The notes under the pieces: generated by a model
Told to the model about the DNA's origin: nothing
What the model saw: only the letters and a program-made list of their open reading frames with translations
Databases searched by the model: none
Made by a program: the position numbers and the translations under genes
NCBI GenBank assembly: GCA_023653785.1
Contig: JAMKCH010002942.1
Coordinates: 17,751-81,750, forward strand
From: Ophioderma brevispina
Lineage: Eukaryota > Echinodermata > Ophiuroidea > Amphilepidida > Ophiodermatidae
Length of the DNA: 64,000 nt
Reading direction: 5' to 3'
Part shown: one piece after another, positions 34,401 to 46,400 of the stretch
Position numbering within the stretch: the stretch's first letter is position 1
How the letters are laid out: the number at the start of each line of letters is the position of its first letter

Positions 34401-37400
34401 CGATTAAGACACAGCGCATGATATACAAACAAAACAAATCTCTTACACAGATACACAAAATACTGGTCATAAAAGTTGACAATACCAGGCATGCCTTGTG
34501 AGACTTGTGTGGGAGTTTATTGATTACTTTGTACTTCTAGGTTTACAGAGTATAGCTATGCACACTGCATAACCTTATACACACACGCATAAATATTTGT
34601 ACAACAAGGGACTGTCTAATATCATCTCATATAAGATAGGCAACCACCAACAACCCACTGAATAAGAATGCTAAATGATCTGTGCTTACCTCATCCGAGC
34701 TGAGCTCCTGCTCTTCTAAGGCTGCCTGCAACACCGCTGCATTGATACGGAAATCTCTGGATGTGCTCAGTTTAATGTGCTGCATCAGATCCACCTGGTA
34801 ATAATAGTGAGCAGAGGGTGTTTTAAACCAATCCCATAATGCAATGCAATGTGCCTATACTGAACTGTACTACAACATATGTCAGTACAAGCCATTTCAT
34901 GATCATACTAAAAATTACCTACTAGTGCTTTGTGGGCCAAAATGAGTGTAAAAGTCGGTGCTTTTATGTGTTCAAAAAAGGGGTTTGTGGGAGCAAATGA
35001 CCTTATTGAGGTGAAATTTCCCAAAACTGGTGCATTGTGGGATTGACTCAAATCACCCTTTGAATAGTGAACAAAGATTACAGCTGCTGTAAATGGGTGA
35101 ATTGTATTTGGTGGCCTTTAAAGCAAAAGTACATACTGTAAAACTTTGTGCTACATTTATTTTCACTCTTCAAGCTTCTCACCAAAATAAGAATGTGCAA
35201 ATATTTTTTTTAAATTAATCTATTTTGAGAATAAGAAAGTCAACTAATTTAATTCTTTCACATGGGATGTATGCATGTGATTCTTTAACGTGCATTTCGT
35301 GATTCCAGCCCCATCTATTTTATTCATTGCTCACTAGATATCCTTGAGAAAAGCTAATTCATAACTTTTTAGCTGATCCCGACTTTGCGGTTTTACCGTT
35401 TCCCACGGTCGCATTGGCCACTGTGCTATAATATCTGTCCGTTTACGACAAGAAAAATACAAAATTACGAATTACTTACAGACACGGCCGAATTTGCACG
35501 TAAGATTTGGCACACATGGATTACTAATGTTAACGGTTCAAATGATATGAAAATCTCAATTTTTTTAGGTAGTCGGGGGGACGAAGCTGTGGATCACAAA
35601 ATGCCCCTTTAACTGGTATCAAAATAGCAATAAACAACTATGCATTTTAGTACCAGTACAAATTGGGCATTTGGCCATTTTGTATTTATTTCAATCTAAT
35701 CAGGGGCGGATCCAGGAATTCTCAATAGGGGGCGCCCGTCACTATTCGCTTTTAAAATTCTGAGGGGGGGAGGGGGGAAGAGACGCCTAAAATTTTACAA
35801 GCACCAGAGCACCAAACATCAAAACAAAGAAGATTACCCCCCTGCTCTTCAGAATTTCAAACCGAGTGAAACAAATTTTACAAATTGTGTCGCCAAGGGC
35901 GCCCACAAAAGGTCATTTTCCTAGATATACAGGGCGCCCAGCGCCCTGTGCGGCAAAAGGCACTTTGCTACATCTGCCCGGCGCCCTTTCGTTTGCAAAA
36001 AATAGGGGGATGCATGCCGGGTGCGCCCCCCCTAAATCCGCGTATGAATCTAATAACTTAAACACTGGAAACATTTTTAGGCTCTTTTTGATCACATACT
36101 AAATGCTTTCTACTGTGTAGAAACTTTCAAGATTATAAGCTACCTTGGATTTCTTAGTCAGCCTGATCAAGAATCTTTCCGTCTGTTCAATAGCAAAGAC
36201 TAAATTTGGTATGGATCTGCTCTCTTTCATCACCATACGAGCTTTTCCTGATGTTTGTCCACCCGCATCACCACCTCCACCATTTCCATCATCATTCTTC
36301 TTCTTATCCTTGGCTTTACCTCCTTTACCTCCACCTATGCGACTTAGTTTCTCAGTCTGTATGCCCTATTAAGGAAAAATTGATAAAAATATGGCATAAA
36401 GGCTGACTCGAAGATTTCCCAATGAGGGCAGACTCCATTTTCAAACAAATTATGTTTTTTGACATGGTTACCAGGTATGTGTCCTATACTAATCATTGTG
36501 TTGAAAAAACTAAGCTCAAAGCAAGCCTTAAGATAGAAAATCACACCGTTGTTATAAAATTCCGGAACCGAGTTTTTGTGTTATACATGGTTATTCCTAT
36601 GGCATGCACGGGAAAATGGCAAATCCAATTTATCCTTTAACGGTGGATTAAGCATTTAGGGACTATTCTTTAAAGGACTATTTTAATTTACTAATCCAAA
36701 AAATATTTCGAAATCTCTGAGTCAGCCTTTAATGAACATTTATTTCAATTACAACCCAATTTCTTCAAACATTAAAGACACATCAGTGTTCCCCCCGAAA
36801 GAGTACAAAATATGAAATATGTAGAAACTAACTTAAAAATAAAAGGATTCTGGTAAATTCTAAGAAGTACTTTTTACAACTGAAGAATGCCAGACAGAAA
36901 AGGAAGAAAAAACAGTGGTATTGCAAAGATATGAACTTCCATTCAATTATGTGTTGTAGCAAGTGTCCGTACGGACAGTAATGACTAACATGTCGCTGTT
37001 GTATTATTAGGTGCTGTGGGATTATCATTTGCAGGGTATGTGGGGAGACCCATACTTGTACAAAACATTGTAAAAATCTGATTCTGAATGATTTTTAAGT
37101 TTATGATTTAGTAAAACCCCAAATTTACTGATAGTGCCTTTAACCTTTACCATATGATATTTAAAGACCACGTCACTCTGTCACTATTTTGAAGACAAGT
37201 GAAAGGCTCAACACATGACACTAATAGACGATTCCTGATTGGTCATATTTCCAGATGCATGGTGGCGCGCTTCCAAAAAGAGTGTTACCTGACAGGAGAT
37301 GAGGCGGTTGATGGTATAGCAAAAATCATTTGCGGTTTAACTGCTGGCAACAGTGTTGCAACAAATATTTGGTTAGGCGTGGTACCAGAGGGCAAAGTAG

Positions 37401-40400
37401 CCCAATATTTTTACCTTTAATCTTTTAGAACACATAGGTTTTCGGCTAATCATTACACAGCTTACTAATTGCGGTTGTGTCAGGATTTATTTTGAAAAAT
37501 ATCGGATGGAGGGTCGTGTTGCAAAACAGGTGCAATTTCTGACCTCAGAAAGTGCTTTTGACTGCGTTAACCATTCTCGTCTCATGATAAACTTTCACAA
37601 AATGGTATTTACTGGTCCTGCAATTACATGGTTTCGATCCTATCTCAGTGAACAAACTCAGGCAGTCAACATAATTTAAATCTTTTGGGACTTCAAACAT
37701 ATAAATTGGAATCCCCCAAGGGCTCTATAATTGGCCCTATTCTTTTTATCATTTTGTTCAATATCGTTCAAATAGTGTTAACTGTAAATGTACTATGTAT
37801 CCTGATGATACACACTTCTTTGTACTTCAGACCATCCACACACTCTTGAATTGGAACATTCAATCAAACTTAAACAAATTTATCAATGGTCTGATGATAA
37901 CAACTCACTCTTGAATGCCAAGAGAAAAACAAGTTTATGGTATGGTTAATGTCAGTTCTCAATAATTTCAAAATGTTTCTCGCACTGTATTGATACTATT
38001 GGAAAGGGTTGACCAGTTTTTTAAAATATCTTTGTGAATTTTTGATTCTCTGAGTATGGTGGTTGATCATATCAATCAAAAGGTATGCATGTATTTCTAA
38101 CCGTTGTGGTGTTATAAGAAGACTAAAATATTATATTCCAAAGCGTACCTCTTATATGCTTGCAAATTCAATGGTCATGCCACATTTGGGACTATTGCAG
38201 CCCGTCTGGTTTAACTGTACTAACGATCTATGAAACCACTTCAAGTTCTTCAAAAAGATTAGCTCGCAGATTAATTTTATCAAGCCTGACATTAGACTCC
38301 TGTTAAGATTGAAGTGTACACTTGCGTGGAACAAAACTAATGATCGGTTGATAACCATGATGCAATGATTATTTTTTTTTTGTTGTTAAAAAAATGCTTC
38401 AAAGGTCGTGCCCCAGGTGACATTTCCTTCAGTTCACTTTTATCACTCAGTTCATTTTAAGGGTACCAGAAGAAGTCAAACCACAAACACTTGTAGAAAC
38501 ACCTGGGAACCAAAGTCGCAGGGAAACGTACTCCATATGAGAAAAAAAAGACAACCAAATTGGAAAAGTCTCCTTCTGAATCCGCTTTGCAACTATAATA
38601 CAATGAGTCTATCTCAGTTAAAGCATATACTTTGTAAATCCCACAGAAACATATTTTGTCTACTGTAGATGTCTATAGTTCATTTATACTCAGTGCTTAT
38701 TGATTTTGTTCTGTGTTTAGTATTTTTTAGATTATGTAAGGTCTGTATAAGTTCATTCGTTACAATGTGTAGATATGCAGGGCCTCCTTGGAAATCAGTG
38801 CTCTTGTCACGGAAGGGGCTACCCTGCCTAAAGAAGTTTAAATAAAAAAAAATATTAACCATGAATTGGTTATATGGGACAAAAAATCCCTGCTCCCTGC
38901 GCACCGCCGAAAATGCACTTTGAGAGCAATGTTGAAAGGTAGCCCAATTGGGCGGGTTAAGTGCCGTGTTGGTACACTGAATGGGCGGCTTGTCAAAGGA
39001 GCAATGTTCAAAGGTAGCCCAATTATGTGGGTAAAGCACGGTGTTGGCAACATGAATGGAACTTCGATGAAGGAGCAAGTTCAAAGGTAGCACATCGTGG
39101 CGGGTAAAGTGTAGTGTTGGCAACACTGAATGGGAACTTGATCAAGGAGCAATGTTCAAAGGTAGCCAATTTGGCGGTTTAAGTGCAGGTTGGCAACACG
39201 ATGGAACTGATGACGGAGATGTTACAAAGGTAGACCAATGGGGGTAAGTGCGGGTTGGCAACACTGAATGGGAACCTGATCAAGGAGCATGTCAAAGGTA
39301 GCACCAATTGGGCTGTTTAAGTGCAGTGTTGGCAACACTGAATGGGAACGTGATGAAGGAGCAAGGTTCAAAGGTAGCCCAATTGGGCGGGTTAAGTGCA
39401 GTTTGGCAACCCACTGAATGGGAACCTGATCAAGGAGCAATGTTCAAAGGTAGCCCATGGGAGGGGTAAAGACACTATCGTGATTTCTAAATCAGAAACC
39501 GAAAAAATCATCAAAAATCAGATTTTTGCATGTATGTAACAAGTACAGGTATCCAACATACCCGCAAATGATTAAGCCAGAAAGCAAACCTAATAAGGAC
39601 AGGATCGGAAATTTTAGTCATGCATTGCTGTCTGTATGGACACTTACTAACAACAACGTAACATTGCATGGCGAATCGTATCTTGGAACACTTCGCCGTT
39701 TTCTTCCTTTTCTGTCAATTCTACAGCGAGAAAAGGTACACTTATGAGGAATTCTACAGACTTATCCTCACTTTGCAGCTATTCATGCAAATTTCAAATA
39801 TTTTCACAATCACAAATAGTGTCTTTAAGTGCCAGTGTTGGCAACACTGAATGGGAACTGATCAAGGAGCAGGTTCAAAGGGAGCCCAATGGGTGGGTAA
39901 GTGCAGTGTTGGAAACACTGAATGGGAATCTGATCAATGAGCAATGTTAAGGTAGCCCAATTGGGGCCGGGTTAAGTGCAGTGTTGGAAACAAGAATGGG
40001 AATCTGATCACTAGCAAGGTTCAAAGGTAGCCCAATTGGCGGGTTAAGTGCAGTGTTGGTAACACTGAATGGAAACTTGAATAAGGAGCTATCAAACAAT
40101 AAAATCATCTTGGACATTATGATCGAGAAGATATTCAACAATTATGATTTGGACACGTCAATTATGTCAAGGAACAACTCAACAATTTAATGATTTGGGA
40201 CGTGTTCACATTTTATCGGGAGCTACTCCAAATGAATACCCATTTTGCAAACTTAAAGTGAAGAGGAGTTTTTTAGGATATGATTTCTCTCAAATTCACT
40301 GACGGTTGTAGACCACCTACCGAGACGTTTCGAAGGTTTATTAGACAAACCGGTGCGAAAGAAAACTGCAAACCGTGTTTCGAACTTGCCTGCCTCTCGT

Positions 40401-43400
40401 AATCGTTCCCAATAGAAAACCATGCTTTGAATTTCTGTCGTGCACAACAGAACCTACTAATCATCATGCTATTACATAAAGACGGCGAATTCGGCTATTC
40501 ACTTCCGGTGTGATCTAATACATTGGTAAGCTCCAAATATGTAAAAAACCAGCATTCCTGGAAATTTCCAATGTTCTCTTATTCACATTCCCTCCACTGA
40601 GCCATTTTATCTTCATTGCGACCTGTGCGAGCAAAAAGCAGGATGACACTGGTTGAGTACCAATGAAATTAACAGTTCAAGAAGTCAATGCAGGTTGAAA
40701 TCTTACCATTTTTTAAAATAGGTTGCCTAAAGTAGGTCAGTGTAAAGAGAGGGAATCCATACAATGCAAAAGAAAAAAAGTGGAACTGTATGAATCTACA
40801 TGTGGTTTATCATTGTGTGAAATTTGCTTTATACCTTGAAAAAAGAGGGTACATGGAATTGGGGCCCCACCCCCCCCAATATTGTAGTTTCTAAAAAACA
40901 CCACGGTGCCAAATTAAAAATAAAAATATGCATAGGTCAAGATTTTTGATAAAAAAAACCAAAAACTGGTATGAGAGGCACGGAGGAAAATCTGTGGTTA
41001 GCTATGACACACTGCACGGAGGAAGAGAAAACGAGCATAGTAAGAAATCTCACTTTACATATGTGATCATGGAGTAAGCATGCTTGCTTAGATTGGATGC
41101 AAATAACTTGACCAAGCTTCTCGAACTTGGTGACATATACCGGACTGCTGTTTGTACAACACCAGGTACTGTCATGAAAATAAACATAAATATGTTAGGG
41201 ATTAACAGACATTACAAGCTTGATATTAAACTTTCAGACAAAATACTACAAAACATTTCAAACTACAATCCTTGTTCCTAAGGTCCCTTGAACACTTGTT
41301 TAATCGAATTGGTGACCCAGCTGAAAAAGAGGCCTTTGCTGTATTTTTTGAAGTTGTTTATATAGGCCAAAATAGTCTTATAGGTTTGAAAAAAAAATCA
41401 ATTTTCTTTTTTCTGTTGAAAAGAGGGGGTTACATTGATATGTCCTCTCTCATTTAGTGTATGTTTATTCAAAAATATTGATGATGTTTTTTGAGTCATA
41501 TTTTTGATATTTTTCTTTCTGTGTGTAAAAATATAGGTGTCATTTGAAGTTAACACCTATAACTCCTTAATTAATTTGTTTTTCTAAATATCAGTAATGG
41601 CATGATTTTGATCTACCATAACTTTCATAACTACAACAAACCCTATGAAACATATACAATTTCAAATTTTCTTCATTTCCACCTCCACCCTCAAAAGCCT
41701 CATTTACTCGCGCTGGGTCCACCATTATATTTGTACTGTATATTTATGCAGCAACATTTTCACACAGATGTTTTGGGTCATTTCACACAAATATATTGGT
41801 TCATTTTAGGGAAAACAAAAAATTGGGCCTTCACTTTCAGTTTAAACAAAACATTAGGCTATCATTTCAAACAATACAGGGCTTCATTTCAGAACAAAAC
41901 ACATCGACTATCATATAGATTAAAGTATGATTTAGGGCTGTCATTTTAAGACAAAAATTAGGCTTACATTTCCGACCAAATATTGGTCTAACATTTCAAA
42001 CAAAATATTTGGCTCACTCTCTTTCTCTCTACTGATAGTAATACAACAGTGATTATAGAGTGCGAGTGCCTGGGATTTTCGTTGTCCGGGTACCTTACAT
42101 AATTTGGGGAGCTTATTAATCCGAACACCCACACTAAATTTGCCAGCCAGCGTATATCCCACCCTATATTAGCAGGGTTACATACGCTAATACTTGTTCC
42201 ATTTGCATCTACTTCTACTGCTAAAAGTAGGTGAAAAATTCATTAGAAAAATTAATCTAAATCCAACCAAATCCCCAAAAAATGTCAACTGAGTAGCTTA
42301 TCCCAGCACTATTTCTTGTCATTTTGGTTCATTATTATACGACAAAATGCACTGGATGTTTTGGATTGTTACGAATTATCCCGATAGATCAAAATAGTTA
42401 CAGATGGCAGTTGCAACCCAAATGTACGTCTTGAAACATCAATTCACCATGAAGCCAAGAGTTAAAGGTCACAGAATGAGATGATAACCTACTCAAATCT
42501 TTTAGGGTACCATGTTTTTTCCCCAATTCCAATAAACAGGGCCAGTGAAAAAAAGAATACCACTACCAGTGAACATAATTAGTTAAATATTGAGTTTCAT
42601 CAGTGCCATGAATAGATTCACACAGTCACATGGAAGTTTCTAGTGACTCTCTCAAAAATAAATAGCACCCTCAATTGAGGTACATCACAAACCAATTGAA
42701 TGCTTTCCAGCCCTCCTTGTAGGATTTGACACAAACACATCAATTCTATTTGCATTCCTGGGACCTTTAAAAACACACTACAGCCACTATTACACATTTG
42801 AGAAAAAACTGTCTCTTTTATCTACATTACTGGTAAAACTACTGCAAAAGATTGTGAAGTCATGTAGTGGATACACATACAAGACATGAGTCAATAATAG
42901 CTAACATGCAGACTGGTATGGTTTGAAGAACGGATGACTAGGACTGGTTGATTCAATTTAACCCGGTTTTTATGAAAAAACTGATGACAGAAGTTTAGTT
43001 TAATGGCCTCGAATAATGGATATAAACATATAAAACATTAAAGATCAAAATCAAGAAGCATCACACAGGTTTAAACTAGGACTGTACCAGCACTTTAGAA
43101 GTTGTGGATACTTAAAATGTTATAGTACTAGGAAAAAATGAAATCTCAGGTACCCTTTGCTTGAATTTCCTGCCCAGGTATTGTAATCTTGGGCGGGTAC
43201 CCTGAAAGCCCAAAGATCCTAGCCCTATTAAGTGCATACATTTTTAAAAAATCATTTCAATGTGCTGAATAATAATCTATTCCTATAGAAGCATTTTTTA
43301 TGCAATTACCTATGACCCATATGATCTTTAACCTTTAATTCCTGAACACTCCATATCGTTGTGTGAGTGCAATGTCGTAAGGGCAATAGCTGCCATTTGT

Positions 43401-46400
43401 CAGAAATTCACATCAAACATACTATTATGCCAAGTCTTTGGTCAATGGCTTTTGATTTGGTTCTTCAAGCGAGGTGTCACCTGAAGAACACTTCCAGAGC
43501 CACTGACTCAAAGAATGATAAATTATAGTCATCCTAATACATGGCAGCACAGAGAAGTATCACATGGCAGCTATTGCACTTACATCCTCCTTACACTCAC
43601 ATGATGATATGTCCCCACTCACTGATCATCCCCTCTAAGTGACACAAAAACCCAACATCACTCTGTAGAAGCATTTATAATGGATGGATGGATAGATTAG
43701 ATGACAGAGAAAGAGAGCAAGAAAGAAATAGACAGGCCGACAGACAGACAGAGATAGATAATAGAAAAACAAAGTAACTCTTTGTTTTTGATTGTTCCTA
43801 TTTTCTCATGATTAAATCTCAAAATGATTTCCAATATTTTCCTGCCAAAAACTGCATAATTTTGATACACAAATATTTAATTTAAGTAGAGAATTCATAT
43901 TAGATGAGAAAATTTAAGAGTATGATGCAAGCTTAAAAGTGCTTGTTCCGATCGTCTTTGGGATTAACTGGAAGTAGTATAAATTTTGATATCAGATGAA
44001 AGGCCGTATTTTTCTCATTGTTGTCCTGAAATTTCAGCTTTCAAATCCATTTCTTTCTCAAGATATAGATAAAAAACTACCGTTTTAGTGGTTAACCACC
44101 AATATTAGCACAGTAGTGAATAGGGCGTTGCACTATGCATTATCGCGTCTAGCATCAAAACCGCAAGTCTGTTTCCCACGGTACTTAATAGTCAGTGTGT
44201 ACAGTGTCAGGCTCTCATCATATATAACACGATATACAAAAATCAGAACAAGCACTTTAACGTTGATTGTGATAATAAGTGAGAGCTGAAAGTGATTTTT
44301 GTATCCCCATGATTACTGTTTTAATATGGCCTCCCCATTTTTTCTGATTAAACCTATTATTTTCTCAATTTATTTGAGAAAAAAATTCTCACGGAAAAGT
44401 ACTTTGTTTACCTTAAAAGAGGAAAGTGGAATACATAGTGTTGTTTGTACTGATGCACCTGTTAGAATTGACAATATGGGAATGGGGATCCCCAAGATGT
44501 AAATTAAAACTGATTCAACTCGGAACCTTGTTTATGCTTAAGACAAAACATTGCAAGATCTGGGATTCCCCCACACCAAGTTCTATATGGAACATTGATG
44601 TATAATACATGGTGATGTAATGTATGAATTTCATATTGTCAGCCATTGCAAGTTATGTTTATGCATGATGCGGTTGTAATGTCTATTTTAAAAAAAATGA
44701 TTGTAATGTGTTTTAATTGAAATATTGTTATATGAAGGAGGAACTTGGGCCATAACGATTCGTCAGCAGTTGGAATCAGCTATACAGTATGGTTATAGCT
44801 AGTTTTTATCTACAATAATGGTAGATTAATGCTCCACACATCCAGGATTATTATATTTTCATTCCATGTGAGCATAGTGCGGTAATTATTCTTCTACTGT
44901 CGTCTTTGAAGCCGAAAGTGGCTGAATCAAATAGATTCCAAATTGTGGACAAATAGAAATCGTGGTGATTATCTTGGAACTGATCAACTTTGGAATTTAG
45001 TGTAATCGAGGGACTTATTTTACCTTGTCGTCTTGAACTGCTGGGGCAAAATTACTTCAGGACTGAGAAGATGCCCATGGATTATTACCTGAGGAGTTTA
45101 ATGTGAACTTATGCGCTGTCATTTTGCAGTCCCTTCGCTGTGGATGACAGATCACATCGTTAACTGCAACGCTTCTTGTCTTGTGGAGATTAGTGGACAT
45201 TCTTGTTACAATTAAGTAATATCTTATAAATGGGTGTGTAATTTGATGTGATTTTTTTTGAACATAACCAAAAACTTGAACCCCAATACAAATCATTAAA
45301 ATCTGTTATATTGTGTAAATTTAGATCACGTGTCACAAGGCTCATTTATTTGTGTTTGAAAGGTATTCTGAGACCTTAGACGTCTAGGAGACGTCATACA
45401 TTACCATGTAAAAAAAATTTGGGCAACAAAATGGGGTCATATTTTCACTCATAACATCCAAACCAAACATCATGTAGCCCTAAGATTTCACATAAAACTG
45501 AGAATAATAGTAGCTTTTTTCTGTTTTTCCGATAAAATGTTAACCACTTCTGGTAAATCTGTGGGTCCATCTGAACCATTGACCTTAAACACTTCTACAA
45601 ATACTGCAAGTAAACCTGCATCATTCCCCCTGGCAAGATGGCAGTCTGGACATGAACCTTATGAACCTTTGACCTTGGTCCATACCTTGACCTCATCCAC
45701 AAATGAAGGAACGCCTATTGCATCTTAAAACCCCAAGTCTGACATAAAAATTGAATTGATTGAAGCCCATATTTATTGGTGAGCTATGAGTTGCACAAAT
45801 ATGGGCGGACCACACATTCGAGTCCAATATTTTAAAACTCATAGCGGACCAATAAATATTGGGGCGAAAATCAATACCAATTTTATCATTATATGTTTTG
45901 AATCCGATACTTTCACACACTTGTCTCATACAAACTAATTGGTGGTAACTAGACAACCTTTCGAGGAGAACCGTGAAAGCCAAAACCTAGCCAAACTGGC
46001 ACAGCACATACATCCATAAACATACCTAACGGATAGGCGCGCTATCGCAAAATCCCCCTTGCTTTTTGACCCTGGGGGGTTAACAATACAACCAATATGC
46101 AATCAAAGCATTACTCACATATTTGGTAAGAAGGGTGAGTGTATTAATAACAATCTGGTGACAACTTTAAGAGATGCATCACTGCAGGCCCCAACAGGAC
46201 TGCAGCAGACTGGATGATTTCCTGGAACGCATTGACCAGAGTGCCAAGACGTGAACATGCCGCTTTCTCCTCATCTTCCATCTGTGTTCTCCTACAACAT
46301 CCTCAAAACAGAAGATTTGGAGACAAGTGATATGTCAGCCATAATACATATTAGGTTCTTCTCATCATCATCATCATTCCGTGTCAGTCCACATGTTCTC

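Noticed and set aside
37199..37420. 73-codon plus frame ahead of the LINE
   Set aside because: Reads [20 protein letters not shown], but I see no family match and it is separated from the reverse transcriptase frames; too weak to call.
41602..41949. 115-codon plus-strand frame in a FANCI intron
   Set aside because: Built from degenerate TCATTTCA-ACAAAA repeats; antisense to FANCI and without supporting signals.
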